Positions 16,526 through 25,872 of a stretch of 64,000 nucleotides of DNA are shown here, piece after piece. Source of the stretch: Rhizobium phaseoli (GTDB taxonomy: Bacteria; Pseudomonadota; Alphaproteobacteria; Rhizobiales; Rhizobiaceae). Location of the stretch: NCBI RefSeq assembly GCF_003985125.1, contig NZ_ML133570.1:124001-188000 (forward strand), read 5' to 3'. A model generated the notes under the pieces. The model was not told where the DNA came from and ran no database searches. It saw only the letters and a program-made list of their open reading frames with translations. A program made the position numbers and the translations under genes. Position 1 is the first letter of the stretch. Every line of letters starts with the position of its first letter.

Positions 16526-17614
16526 ATGCTTGCAGAAGTTTCCGCTCTTCTCGCTCCCCTCGCCGCCGCCATCGGCTACTCCTCTTACAAGGCACGGCGA
16601 TTCGAACAGGCCTATCCCAATATCGGTGAACTGACGGATATCGGCGGCTACCGCATGAATGCCGTCCATATCAGGCGTCCGGAACAGGCGGATCTGCCCC
16701 CTCTCGTCTTCATTCACGGCGCCAGCGGCAATCTGCTCGACCAGCTCGTCGCCTTCCGCACCGCACTCGAGGGCCGGGCCGAAATGCTCTTCGTCGATCG
16801 TCCCGGTCACGGCTATTCCGAACGCGGCGGCCCCGAAAATGCGGTGCCTTCCGGCCAGGCGGACGCGATCGCCCGGCTGATGGAGGCGCGCGGCATCGAG
16901 AGGGCGATCATTGTCGGTCATTCTTTCGGCGGCGCGATCACCGCAACCTTCGGCCTGCGCCATCCCGAAAAGACAGCCGGCCTGCTCTTTCTGGCACCCG
17001 CCACCCATCCCTGGCCGGGCGGCATCGACTGGTATTATCATGTCGCGACGGCGCCGGTCGTCGGCTGGCTGTTCAATCACGCCATCGTCGTGCCGCTGGG
17101 GCTCAGCCGGCTGGAGCGCGGCACGCTGAATGTCTTCCGTCCCAATCCGCGCCCGCTCGATTACATCGAAAGGACCGGCCCATCGCTGGTGCTGCGGCCC
17201 CGCACCTTCCGCAACAACGCCACCGATTTCAAACGGCTGCTCGCCTATTTGAAAGAGCAATCGCCGCTCTATTCGCAGATCACCGCGCCGACCGTCATCA
17301 TAACAGGCGATAGCGACGAGATCGTCTGGGAACACCTGCATTCACGCGGCCTTGCCCGCGACATAGCAGGGTCCGAACTCATCACCGTCCGCGGCGTCGG
17401 CCACAAGCCGGATTATCTCGCGACCGATGTCGCCATCGCTGCCATGGAAAAGATCGCCGGCAAGCCACGCGACCTGCAGGCAATCGCCCGCAAGGCCGAA
17501 GAGCGGCTCGCCGCGGCTTCAGCCGATCGGACGACGCTGCCGTCGCTGGAGCCTGGCGCTCCGCCCGGGCGTGATCCTTCAGCAGCAGGAAACTCGATCG
17601 AACGTCTCGCATAA
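16526..17614 (+). CDS. Alpha/beta-hydrolase fold enzyme
   Basis: 362 residues. The oxyanion segment is VFIHGASGN and the nucleophile elbow is GHSFGG with Ser133; a likely acid and His follow in TGDSDEIV and GVGHKPDY. The N-terminus (about residues 1-20) is hydrophobic and could anchor it to the membrane. The last 40 residues look disordered. The substrate is unknown; haloalkane-dehalogenase or esterase-type relatives share the core. Confidence 0.9.
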   Translation: MLAEVSALLAPLAAAIGYSSYKARRFEQAYPNIGELTDIGGYRMNAVHIRRPEQADLPPLVFIHGASGNLLDQLVAFRTALEGRAEMLFVDRPGHGYSERGGPENAVPSGQADAIARLMEARGIERAIIVGHSFGGAITATFGLRHPEKTAGLLFLAPATHPWPGGIDWYYHVATAPVVGWLFNHAIVVPLGLSRLERGTLNVFRPNPRPLDYIERTGPSLVLRPRTFRNNATDFKRLLAYLKEQSPLYSQITAPTVIITGDSDEIVWEHLHSRGLARDIAGSELITVRGVGHKPDYLATDVAIAAMEKIAGKPRDLQAIARKAEERLAAASADRTTLPSLEPGAPPGRDPSAAGNSIERLA

Positions 17615-17687
17615 AGCCGATCGCTGCATTGCCTCGAGCCGGCGCAGCCCCATATGTTTTTCCGTTGTTGTCATAGGAGGGGAAATC

Positions 17688-19424
17688 ATGGGCCGCCTGC
17701 ATATCGGGACGATCTCCGTCATATCGGCATTGTCGCTGAGCCTGACCACGGCTTTCGCCGCGTCACCGGCGCCTGTGGAAGCCGAACACGGCATGGTGGT
17801 CACGGCCCAGCATTTGGCGACGGATGTCGGCGTCGAGGTGCTGAAAAGCGGCGGAAACGCCGTCGATGCGGCTGTCGCCGTCGGTTACGCGCTGGCGGTG
17901 GTCTATCCCTCGGCGGGCAATCTCGGCGGCGGCGGCTTCATGACCATCCGCCTGAAAGACGGCACGAAAACCTTCCTCGATTTCCGCGAACGCGCGCCGC
18001 TCGCCGCGACGAAGACCATGTATCTCGATGCCAAGGGCGATATCGTGCCGCGTGCCAGCCTCGACGGTTATCTCGCCGTCGGCGTTCCCGGCTCGGTCAT
18101 GGGTTTTGAAACCGCGCGCGAGAAATACGGCACCCGCTCACGCCAGGATCTGATCGCGCCGGCGCTCCGCTTCGCCAAGGAGGGCTTCACGCTGGAACAG
18201 GGTGACGCCGCCATCCTCGCTGGCAGCGCCAAACGCCTCGCCAAGGATGAGGCGGCGGCGAAAATCTTTCTGAAGCCGGATGGCAAGCCCTACGCAACCG
18301 GCGAAAAACTTGAGCAACCGGATCTCGCCGCAGTGCTGGCCGCCATCTCCGAAAAAGGCCCCGACGCCTTCTACAAGGCCGCGCCCGCCGAGGCGATCGT
18401 CACGGCGAGCCAGTCCAAGGGCGGCATTCTCGCCAGGCAAGATTTCGAGCAATATGCCGTGCGCGAACTGAAGCCGATCGAATGCAATTACCGCGGCTAC
18501 GACATCATCTCCTCGCCGCCGCCCTCCTCGGGCGGCATCATCATCTGCGAAATCCTCAACGTTCTCGAAGATTATCCGCTCTCCTATCTCGGCTACGCCT
18601 CAGCCGAAACGGTGCACGTGATGGTCGAGGCGATGCGCTATGCCTATGTCGACCGCAATGCGGCGCTGGGCGATCCCGATTTCGTCGAGAATCCGGTCGA
18701 AAAATTGCTCGACAAGAACTACGCCAAGGAGATCGCCGCAAAGATCGACCCTTACAAAGCCGGCACGTCGGCGAATTTGAAACCGCTGGGCGGTAAGGAA
18801 AGCAACGAGACGACGCATTATTCGATCATCGACGACGAAGGCAATGCGGTTGCCGTCACCTATACCCTGAACGGCTCCTTCGGCGCCGCCGTCGTGGCGC
18901 CGGGCACCGGCGTCCTGCTCAACAACGAGATGGACGATTTCACCTCCAAACCCGGCGTGCCGAACCTCTACGGTCTGGTACAGGGCGAGGCGAACGCCAT
19001 CGCCCCGAAAAAGACGCCGCTCTCCTCGATGAGCCCGACGATCATCACCCGCGACGGCAAGCCCTTCATGGTGATCGGCAGCCCCGGCGGCTCGCGCATC
19101 ATCACCATCACGCTGGAGGCATTCCTCAACGTCGTCGATTTCGGCATGGATATCAGCCAGGCGGTCAATGCACCGCGTTTCCATCACCAATGGCAGCCTG
19201 ATAAGATCTTTCTCGAGCCCTATGCGCTTTCGCCGGATACGGAAAGGACGCTTGCCGCCATGGGCTATAGCTTCGACGGCGGCAACGACGCGCCGCTCTG
19301 GGGCCAGGCTGCCGGCATCCTGGTCGGCGGCAAGAGCTTCGCCGCCATCGAAAAGGGCGGCGGCGCCCGCTATAACGGCGCCATGGATGCTCGGGCGGCA
19401 GAAGGTTCGGCCGGCGGCTATTGA
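17688..19424 (+). CDS. ggt: Gamma-glutamyltransferase (periplasmic, self-processing)
   Basis: 578 residues from the ATG at 17688, with GGAGGGG 5 bases upstream and a signal peptide ending near AFAAS. The precursor has the typical opening GMVVTAQHLATDVG and AGNLGGGGFM. The autoprocessing site is ESNETTHYSIID, with Thr375 as the expected N-terminal nucleophile of the small subunit, followed by AVTYTLNGSFG and the SPGGSRIIT loop. It cleaves gamma-glutamyl bonds of glutathione and similar compounds in the periplasm. Confidence 0.96.
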   Translation: MGRLHIGTISVISALSLSLTTAFAASPAPVEAEHGMVVTAQHLATDVGVEVLKSGGNAVDAAVAVGYALAVVYPSAGNLGGGGFMTIRLKDGTKTFLDFRERAPLAATKTMYLDAKGDIVPRASLDGYLAVGVPGSVMGFETAREKYGTRSRQDLIAPALRFAKEGFTLEQGDAAILAGSAKRLAKDEAAAKIFLKPDGKPYATGEKLEQPDLAAVLAAISEKGPDAFYKAAPAEAIVTASQSKGGILARQDFEQYAVRELKPIECNYRGYDIISSPPPSSGGIIICEILNVLEDYPLSYLGYASAETVHVMVEAMRYAYVDRNAALGDPDFVENPVEKLLDKNYAKEIAAKIDPYKAGTSANLKPLGGKESNETTHYSIIDDEGNAVAVTYTLNGSFGAAVVAPGTGVLLNNEMDDFTSKPGVPNLYGLVQGEANAIAPKKTPLSSMSPTIITRDGKPFMVIGSPGGSRIITITLEAFLNVVDFGMDISQAVNAPRFHHQWQPDKIFLEPYALSPDTERTLAAMGYSFDGGNDAPLWGQAAGILVGGKSFAAIEKGGGARYNGAMDARAAEGSAGGY

Positions 19425-19543
19425 TGGCGCCAAAATGGTAGCGCGGCGGAAATCCATTCATGTCACGGTGACAAAGTCGACGTTCACAAACGGCGTGCCG
19501 CGTCCTATGCATGTCAGAACTCTCCAAGCAGGACGATTCCCGA

Positions 19544-20518
19544 ATGGCAAGCATTGAAATGATTGTCGCCGCCCGCGCCCGTCTGCGCGGCCATGCGCGC
19601 CGCACGCCGCTTCTTTCCTCCCCGTTCCTGAACGAGATCGCCGGTCGGCGCCTGTTCGTGAAGGCGGAATGTCTGCAGCATTCCGGCTCCTTCAAATTTC
19701 GCGGCGGCTGGTCTGCCGTCTCCGGCCTCGATCCGGCCGTGCGCGCCCGCGGCGTCATCGCCTTCTCCTCGGGCAATCATGCGCAGGGTGTGGCGTTGGC
19801 CGCCAAGCTGCACGGCGTGCCGGCCGTCATCATCATGCCGAGCGATGCGCCGAAGCTGAAAATCGCCAACACCCGCGCCTTCGGCGCTGAAGTGGTGCTC
19901 TACGACCGCGCCAACGAGGATCGCGACGCAATCGGCGCCCGGCTTTCGGCCGAGCGCGGCCTGACGCTGATCAAGCCCTTCGACGAACCGCTGGTGATCG
20001 CCGGCCAGGGCACGACCGGCCTCGAGATTTCCGAGCAGATTGAAGAAGAAGGCGTGACATCCGCCGACGTTCTCGTGCCCTGCGGCGGCGGCGGACTGAC
20101 CTCCGGCATCGCCCTTGCGCTCGAAGCCAGCGCTCCCGGCCTTCGCGTCCGCCCCTGCGAGCCCAGGGATTTCGACGACACCACCCGCTCGCTCGCCTCC
20201 GGCAGGATCGAGCGCAACGCGTCGATATCAGGCTCGATCTGCGATGCGATCCTGACGCCGCAGCCGGGCAACATCACCTTCCCGATCCTCAAGCGCCTTG
20301 CCGGCGCCGGCATCGTCGTCACCGACGAAGAGGCGCTGCGCGCCATGGCGCTCGCCTTCACCCGACTGAAGATCGTCGTCGAACCCGGCGGCGCCGTGGC
20401 CCTCGCCGCCGCCATCTTCCATGGCGAGGCACTGGAAAGCGACGCGGTTATCGCCGTCACCTCCGGCGGCAACGTCGATGCCGATCTCTTCGCCATGGCG
20501 CTCGAACGCTTCGGCTGA
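19544..20518 (+). CDS. Threonine/serine dehydratase-like PLP enzyme
   Basis: 324 residues from the ATG at 19544, which has AGGA 10 bases upstream; an earlier ATG at 19511 is also possible. It is a fold-type II PLP enzyme: the PLP Lys is in SGSFKFRG, the substrate loop is SSGNHAQG, the phosphate-binding glycines are PCGGGGLTSG, and a C-terminal VTSGGN closes the site. It lacks the regulatory ACT domain of biosynthetic IlvA, so a catabolic dehydratase or a EutB-like enzyme is more likely. Confidence 0.9.
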   Translation: MASIEMIVAARARLRGHARRTPLLSSPFLNEIAGRRLFVKAECLQHSGSFKFRGGWSAVSGLDPAVRARGVIAFSSGNHAQGVALAAKLHGVPAVIIMPSDAPKLKIANTRAFGAEVVLYDRANEDRDAIGARLSAERGLTLIKPFDEPLVIAGQGTTGLEISEQIEEEGVTSADVLVPCGGGGLTSGIALALEASAPGLRVRPCEPRDFDDTTRSLASGRIERNASISGSICDAILTPQPGNITFPILKRLAGAGIVVTDEEALRAMALAFTRLKIVVEPGGAVALAAAIFHGEALESDAVIAVTSGGNVDADLFAMALERFG

Positions 20519-20524
20519 GATTTT

Positions 20525-20630
20525 GATGCATGTCGCCCGGAAGTATGCAGCGGTTCTGGGACAACGACACGCATAAAGACAAAGAACTAAAGCGCGTTGC
20601 GTGAGTCAAACTTGATGCGACGGGCTTTAG
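20525..20630 (+). repeat. Rhizobial two-part palindromic intergenic repeat
   Basis: The first palindrome has arms GATGCATGTCG near 20525 and a near-complement ending in GCAT at 20574, with CAGCGGTTCTGGGACAACG between. The second palindrome is CTAAAGCGCGT at 20587 with its complement ending GCTTTAG at 20630. The two are joined by AAAGACAAAGAA. The layout matches related copies elsewhere in the window. Confidence 0.75.
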
Positions 20631-21523
20631 CGCCTTCCCTGTAGCGCGCCGTGTACGGACTGCAGCACGAGCTCGCCAAGCCGCGCCGCAGCCGGTTGCA
20701 GTTCGGCTTCGGCCCGATGCAGGACCAGGTCAAGCTTCGGCAGGTCGGGCAGGCCGACCGCCTTCGGAGTCAGCGGCCGAAGCTTCGCCGGCAGGCCGAT
20801 CGGTGTGCGGATGGTAAGGCCGAGGCCGGCCGCCGTCGCCGCCCACAGGCCGCCGAGACTGGAGCTGACGAAGGCGAGCCGCCAGGAAATACCGGCCTCG
20901 TCAAGCGCCTTTGTCGCCGCGCTGCGCAACAGGCACGGCGCCTCCAGCGTGGCGAGCGGCATCGGCTCGCCACTTGCCGCATGCCAGCCGATCGGCCCCC
21001 CGGCAGGCCCGATCCAGCACATCGGCACTTCGCCGATCCGCTCGCAATGCGCCGTCAGCGCGCCGGCGCTCCAGGCGAGCGCCAGATCGAGCTTGCCTGA
21101 GGTGACGCGCTCGAGCAGTTCGGTATTGCGCACCACCCGCGCCTCGATGCGGACCTTCGGATGGGCGCGCACGAAACGGCCGAGCACCTCGGGCAGCAAG
21201 GTCTCTCCGAAATCCTCCTGCAGCCCGAGCCGCACCCAGCCCTCCAGCTCGATGCTGTGCACGGCCGCGGCCGCCTCGTCGTTGAGCTCCAGGAGCCGCC
21301 TGGCATAGCCGAGCAACGTCTCGCCGGCGTCGGTCAGCGCCAGTCCGCGCCCCGCCTTGCGGAAGATCGGCGTTCCCGCCTGCTCCTCCAGCTTCTTCAG
21401 CTGGGCGCTGACAGCCGAGGTCGAACGCCCGAGCCGTTCGGCCGCCTTGGCGAAATTGCCGAGCTCCATGCCAGTCGAAAAGGTTCGAAGCACATCAAGA
21501 TCGAAGATCGTCCGCCGCACCAC
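20627..21523 (-). CDS. LysR-type transcriptional regulator
   Basis: 298 residues with an N-terminal winged helix (FDLDVLRTFSTGMELGNFAK, then TSAVSAQLKKLEEQ) and a periplasmic-binding-protein-like effector domain. It is divergent from the tautomerase/cupin/DUF4865 operon starting at 21638, and LysR regulators usually control the divergent operon. The 114 bases between them hold direct copies of ATTTTCAG, possible binding half-sites. Confidence 0.93.
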   Translation of the reverse strand: MVRRTIFDLDVLRTFSTGMELGNFAKAAERLGRSTSAVSAQLKKLEEQAGTPIFRKAGRGLALTDAGETLLGYARRLLELNDEAAAAVHSIELEGWVRLGLQEDFGETLLPEVLGRFVRAHPKVRIEARVVRNTELLERVTSGKLDLALAWSAGALTAHCERIGEVPMCWIGPAGGPIGWHAASGEPMPLATLEAPCLLRSAATKALDEAGISWRLAFVSSSLGGLWAATAAGLGLTIRTPIGLPAKLRPLTPKAVGLPDLPKLDLVLHRAEAELQPAAARLGELVLQSVHGALQGRR

Positions 21524-21637
21524 ACAGTTCCAATTTTCAGGATCATTTGTTCATAAAATTCTGATTTTCAGCATTATCGTGGCGTGCGATGGTTTCCTTG
21601 TCAAGGCCGACGGGCGGCCTTTATCCTGGAGTTTTCT

Positions 21638-22057
21638 ATGCCCTTCGTTCGCATTTCTCTTCGCAAAGGCAAGGCGCCGGACTATCTCGCAGCAGTCGCC
21701 GACAGCATTCAACACGCCCTCGTCGAGACCTTCGACGTGCCCGAGAATGATCGCTTCCAGACCATCCATCAGCATGATGAGCACGAGCTGATCTTCGACC
21801 GCAACTATCTCGCCGGTCCGCGCTCCGACGATTTCGTCTATATCTCGATCACGATCGGCCGCCCCCGCACGGCCGAGATGAAGGCGACACTCTACCGACG
21901 GCTTGTCGATCTCCTGGCGCAATCGCCGGGCCTGCGACCGGAGGACGTGATGGTTGTCATCAGCACCAGCGCCCCGGAAGACTGGTCCTTCGGCAACGGC
22001 GTCGCCCAGATGACGGACCCCGACTGGCGGGCGCGGGCGCTCGGGGGCCGGCAATGA
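21638..22057 (+). CDS. Tautomerase-family protein
   Basis: 139 residues from the ATG at 21638, with CTGGAG 6 bases upstream. After Met removal the protein would begin with the catalytic Pro (MPFVRISLRKGK). It contains the family features GIPYD-like beta-alpha-beta halves and VMVVISTSAPEDWSFGNG near the C-terminus. It resembles the 4-oxalocrotonate tautomerase/MSAD superfamily. The substrate is unknown. It overlaps the next gene by ATGA. Confidence 0.9.
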   Translation: MPFVRISLRKGKAPDYLAAVADSIQHALVETFDVPENDRFQTIHQHDEHELIFDRNYLAGPRSDDFVYISITIGRPRTAEMKATLYRRLVDLLAQSPGLRPEDVMVVISTSAPEDWSFGNGVAQMTDPDWRARALGGRQ

Positions 22058-22458
22058 GCGCTTCGAACCCGAGGGCGATGACCGTCAGCCGTCCCGGCAG
22101 GGCGGTGCGCTCGCCGGAGGGCGTCTCAACAGCGCCGTTCTGGGTCGAGATGCTGCTCGAAAGCAGCGCTGACGGCGAAAACACCGCCATGCGCGCCACG
22201 CTCGATCCCGGCACCATCACGCGCTGGCACACACATCCCAGGGGCCAGTTGCTCTATGTGCTTTCCGGCCATGGGCTGGCGCAGAGCGAAGGCGGTGCCG
22301 TCGAGACGCTGCGTGCCGGCGATGCCGTCTGGTTTGCGCCCGGCGAGCGCCATTGGCATGGCGCCGCCGACGACAGCCCCTTCAGCTATCTCAGCATCCA
22401 GGCGGCGGAAAACGGCAGCATTGTCGAATGGCTGCAGCCCGTGGAGGAACGCTCATGA
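22054..22458 (+). CDS. Cupin-domain protein
   Basis: 134 residues forming one small beta-barrel. The metal-binding cupin motif 1 is RWHTHPRGQLLYVLSG (about residues 54-69) and motif 2 is GDAVWFAPGERHWHGA. The His residues suggest a bound metal. It overlaps both neighbours by ATGA (22054-22057 and 22455-22458), so the three proteins are made together. Confidence 0.92.
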   Translation: MSASNPRAMTVSRPGRAVRSPEGVSTAPFWVEMLLESSADGENTAMRATLDPGTITRWHTHPRGQLLYVLSGHGLAQSEGGAVETLRAGDAVWFAPGERHWHGAADDSPFSYLSIQAAENGSIVEWLQPVEERS

Positions 22459-23006
22459 TCGCCATGCAGTATAGTTTCACTCTGCCCGCCGATTACGACA
22501 TGTCGATCGTCGACCGCCGCATCCGTGACAAGGGGCCGCTGCTCGACGGCTTTCCCAATCTCGGTTTCAAGGCTTACCTCAGCGCCCGCAGGGATGAAAT
22601 CGCCGGCCGCGACAATCTCTATGCGCCCTTCTATCTCTGGCAGAAGCCGGAAGGGGCGAGCGACTTCCTCTGCAGCCCGGGCTTCGAAACCCTGACCAGC
22701 GCCTTCGGCTGGCCACAGGTCAGAACCTGGATCGTCTGGCATGCGGAGGCTTCACCTCATATCGCCGCGGCCAGGTTTGCGACACGCGACATCCTGTCGA
22801 CGGAGCCCTACGCGCCGCTCGCCGATATCCGCGAGGCCGAAAGTGCTGCCGCTGGAGCCGACGTTGCGGCAGGCGGCGCGCTTGCCTCCGTCTCCGGTTT
22901 CGAACCGACGACATGGACACGAGTGCGATTCAGATTATGGCCGGAAATGCCTGCAATTGACGCCCGCACCCAGGCCTATCGCGTCGGTCACCTGTCCCTG
23001 CCCTGA
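22455..23006 (+). CDS. DUF4865-family protein
   Basis: 183 residues from the ATG at 22455. It begins MIAMQYSFTLPADYDMSIVD and contains FLCSPGFETLTSAFGWPQVR and a Trp-rich segment. It matches the uncharacterised DUF4865 family as I recall it; the fold suggests a dimeric alpha-beta barrel (EthD-like), which is inference. It is the last gene of the LysR-adjacent operon. Confidence 0.82.
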   Translation: MIAMQYSFTLPADYDMSIVDRRIRDKGPLLDGFPNLGFKAYLSARRDEIAGRDNLYAPFYLWQKPEGASDFLCSPGFETLTSAFGWPQVRTWIVWHAEASPHIAAARFATRDILSTEPYAPLADIREAESAAAGADVAAGGALASVSGFEPTTWTRVRFRLWPEMPAIDARTQAYRVGHLSLP

Positions 23007-23008
23007 CG

Positions 23009-23644
23009 TCAAACGGTCGCCCGCCGATAGAAGGCGAGCGAACCGGCAAGCGCCAGCAGCGCACCGCCGCAGGCGCGCTCCAGCCACAGGGTGCCCGATG
23101 TTTTCAGAAGGCGCACCGCCTGCGAACCGAAGAAGGCGTAGCCGAACATGATGAGAAAATCGAGCGCGGCAAAAGTGAGCGCGAGCAGCGCGTATTGCCC
23201 AGCCTGCGGCAGGGCCGGGTCGATGAATTGCGGCAGAAAGGCAGAGAAGAACAGATAGCCCTTCGGGTTGGTCGCAGCGACCATAAAGCTCTTCAACCCG
23301 ATCGAGAAGATCGAAGACGCACCCGCCGGCGCCCCCGGCTGGAGCGCCGCATCGATCGTGCCCTTCGAGCGCAAAAGCATGATGCCGAGAAAGGCAAGAT
23401 AGGCAGCCCCGGCCCATTTGAGCGTCGAGAACCAGAATTCCGATGCCGCCAGCACCGCGCCGAGACCGATTGCCACGGCACCGATCAGCACGAAATCGGA
23501 AAGTACGGCGCCGATCATGCCCGCAACCGCTCGGCGCAGCCCATGTCGCGAACCGTTTGTCAGCGCCAGCAGCACCGTCGGCCCCGGCGTGGCGATGCCG
23601 ACGAAGGAAACGGCTGCAAAAGCCAGAAGCGTGACGATGTCCAT
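23009..23644 (-). CDS. LysE/RhtB-family amino-acid exporter
   Basis: 211 residues from the ATG at 23644, with GGAGGG about 6 bases upstream on the minus strand. It starts MDIVTLLAFAAVSFVGIATP, followed by the family signature PGPTVLLALTNGSRHG, and has about six membrane helices. The family exports amino acids such as lysine, homoserine or threonine. The substrate is unknown. Confidence 0.93.
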   Translation of the reverse strand: MDIVTLLAFAAVSFVGIATPGPTVLLALTNGSRHGLRRAVAGMIGAVLSDFVLIGAVAIGLGAVLAASEFWFSTLKWAGAAYLAFLGIMLLRSKGTIDAALQPGAPAGASSIFSIGLKSFMVAATNPKGYLFFSAFLPQFIDPALPQAGQYALLALTFAALDFLIMFGYAFFGSQAVRLLKTSGTLWLERACGGALLALAGSLAFYRRATV

Positions 23645-23715
23645 GATGATCCCTCCAAGCCCGGAGGGTGAAACTTGCACAGGCCGCAACCCGTGGCAAT
23701 GCCTTGCCATCAACG

Positions 23716-23750
23716 AAAAAGCCCGCCGCCTCCTTGAGGCAGCGGGCTCT
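23716..23750 (-). terminator. Rho-independent terminator of pyk
   Basis: Stem GCCCGCCGCCTC/GAGGCAGCGGGC (23721-23747, 11 of 12 pairs, loop CTT). On the minus strand it is followed by TTTTTCG. It lies 19 bases after the pyk stop and before the lysE-type gene, so the latter needs its own promoter. Confidence 0.88.
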
Positions 23751-23768
23751 TGTAGGGATGCGATCGGA

Positions 23769-25208
23769 TCAGATGCCGCTCTGGCCGTCGGAGCCGATAT
23801 AGGCAATGCGGATCATGTTGGTGGCGCCGGGCGTGCCGAGCGGCACGCCGGCCGAGATGATGATGCGGTCGCCGGGCTTGCCGAAGCCTTCATCGGCGAC
23901 GATGCGGCAGGCGCGGTTGACCATGTCGTCGAGATCGGTGGCGTCATGGGTGACGACGCAATGCAGGCCCCAGACGATGGCAAGCCGGCGCGCCGTCTTG
24001 ATGATCGGCGACAGCGCCAGGATCGGCACCTGCGGACGTTCGCGCGAGGCGCGAAGGCCTGTCGTACCCGAGGAGGTATAGCAGACGATCGCCGACAGTT
24101 TCAGCGTCTCGGCGATCTGGCGAGCGGCGAGCGAGATCGCATCGGCGCCGGTCGCTTCCGGCTGGGCGCGCTGCGCATAGATGATGCCGGGATAATGCGG
24201 CTCGCGCTCGATCGCAGTGGCAATCGACGCCATGGTCGAGACGGCTTCGACCGGATAGTCGCCGGAGGCCGATTCGGCCGAAAGCATGACGGCGTCGGCG
24301 CCTTCGAAGACGGCGGTCGCGACGTCCGACACTTCGGCGCGCGTCGGCACCGGCGCCGAGATCATCGATTCCAGCATCTGCGTGGCGACGACCACCGGCT
24401 TGCCCGAACGGCGGCAGGCGCGGATCAGCTGCTTCTGGATGCCGGGAACCGACTCGAGCGGCATTTCGACGCCGAGATCGCCTCGGGCGACCATCAGGGC
24501 ATCGGACAGCTCGATGATTTCCTCGATGCGCTCGAGAGCCTGCGGTTTTTCGATCTTCGACATCAGGCCGACGCGGCCGCGGGCGATCTTACGCACTTCG
24601 GCAAGGTCGTCGGGACGCTGGACGAAGGACAGCGCCACCCAGTCGACATCGTCGGTGGCCAGCACGGCGTCGAGGTCGGCGCGGTCCTTATCCGTCAGAG
24701 CCCCGACGCCGAGCAGCGTGTCGGGAAGGCTGACGCCCTTGCGGTCGGAGATGCGCGTGCCCGAAATAACGGTGGTAACGATGCTCTTGCCGTCGCATTT
24801 TTCGGCGCGCAACGCCAGCTTGCCGTCGTCGATCAGCAGGCGATGGCCGGGCTGCACCGATTCCAGGATTTCGGGATGCGGCAGATAGACTCGGTTCTGA
24901 TCGCCGAGCGCTTCGTTGTTGTCGAGCGTGAAGGTCTGGCCGGGCTTCAGGTCGACCTTGCTGTCGACGAACCTGCCGACACGCAGTTTCGGTCCCTGCA
25001 GATCGGCGAGAATGCCGATCGGCCGGCCGGAGCGGGCTTCGACCGAGCGAATGCGCTGGATCAGCGTACGCATCAGGTCGTGGCTCGCATGGCTCATATT
25101 GATGCGGAAGACATCGGCACCGGCCTGGTGCAGCTTCTCGATCATCGATTCCTCGGCGGAGGCGGGCCCGAGGGTGGCGAGGATTTTAATTTTGCGATTA
25201 CGCTTCAT
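23769..25208 (-). CDS. pyk: Pyruvate kinase
   Basis: 479 residues, normal length, starting MKRNRKIKILATLGPASAEE. Hallmarks are the substrate/metal site ILADLQGPKLRVG, the signature MVARGDLGVEMPLESVP and the C-terminal IVCYTSSGTTGLRASRERP. It makes pyruvate and ATP from PEP at the end of glycolysis. Its ATG shares one base with the stop of the upstream DUF1036 gene (TGATG), so the two are translationally coupled. Confidence 0.98.
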   Translation of the reverse strand: MKRNRKIKILATLGPASAEESMIEKLHQAGADVFRINMSHASHDLMRTLIQRIRSVEARSGRPIGILADLQGPKLRVGRFVDSKVDLKPGQTFTLDNNEALGDQNRVYLPHPEILESVQPGHRLLIDDGKLALRAEKCDGKSIVTTVISGTRISDRKGVSLPDTLLGVGALTDKDRADLDAVLATDDVDWVALSFVQRPDDLAEVRKIARGRVGLMSKIEKPQALERIEEIIELSDALMVARGDLGVEMPLESVPGIQKQLIRACRRSGKPVVVATQMLESMISAPVPTRAEVSDVATAVFEGADAVMLSAESASGDYPVEAVSTMASIATAIEREPHYPGIIYAQRAQPEATGADAISLAARQIAETLKLSAIVCYTSSGTTGLRASRERPQVPILALSPIIKTARRLAIVWGLHCVVTHDATDLDDMVNRACRIVADEGFGKPGDRIIISAGVPLGTPGATNMIRIAYIGSDGQSGI

Positions 25209-25693
25209 CAATTCTGGCTTTCTTGCGTCCCTGGGGTGTCGGAGAGTTGGACCATCCAGCTGCCCTGGCGGCCCGTGTCGTATTCCTTGAATCCCATCTT
25301 CTGGTAACCGCGGGCATAACAATCCTGGACGCCCGAGATCTTGAACTCGTTTTCCGCCACGCACATCTGCACGTCCCCCGTCCATCGTCCTCCCCGGGCG
25401 GCGTCCTCTGCGTAGAGGTAATAATAACGCGACTGCAGTTCTCCCTCGATCAGCGTGGCGCAGGTTGTTGCCGGCACTTGCCACCAGCCTTCCGTAACCC
25501 AGCCATCCTTGGCCCGGTACCCGATCGCGACGCCGACGAGATTCTGTGTTCCGTTGCAGACGCGAAAATCGGCGCGTGCGGCATCTGCGATGAAGAACGG
25601 CATAAAGGCTGCAAGAGCGAACAGAGCGAGTCGGACCAGCGGTCCGGACCGCGTGAGGAAACTTGGCGCGGCTTGAATCAACACGGCTCCCAA
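25208..25693 (-). CDS. DUF1036 secreted protein
   Basis: 161 residues with an N-terminal signal segment (about residues 17-42, ending DAARA) and a DUF1036 domain: DFRVCNGTQNLVGVAIGY, EGWWQVPATTCATLIEG and YYYLYAEDA. The family is common in alphaproteobacteria, has conserved Cys residues and is of unknown function. It is coupled to pyk by a TGATG overlap. Confidence 0.9.
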   Translation of the reverse strand: MGAVLIQAAPSFLTRSGPLVRLALFALAAFMPFFIADAARADFRVCNGTQNLVGVAIGYRAKDGWVTEGWWQVPATTCATLIEGELQSRYYYLYAEDAARGGRWTGDVQMCVAENEFKISGVQDCYARGYQKMGFKEYDTGRQGSWMVQLSDTPGTQESQN

Positions 25694-25872
25694 ATAGCTC
25701 CACGGTTATTCATATCCGTGTCTTCTTGCGCCGCCGTCATGCGAAAGTCAACGCGATGCTAATCGATTATATTTCCTTTCATAAACTGTACGTCAAGGGT
25801 CATCTCCGTTCCTGCCGCCTGTAGTGCTTGAACCGTCGGCAGCCACATGCGATCACTGAGCCCGACCGCGCA

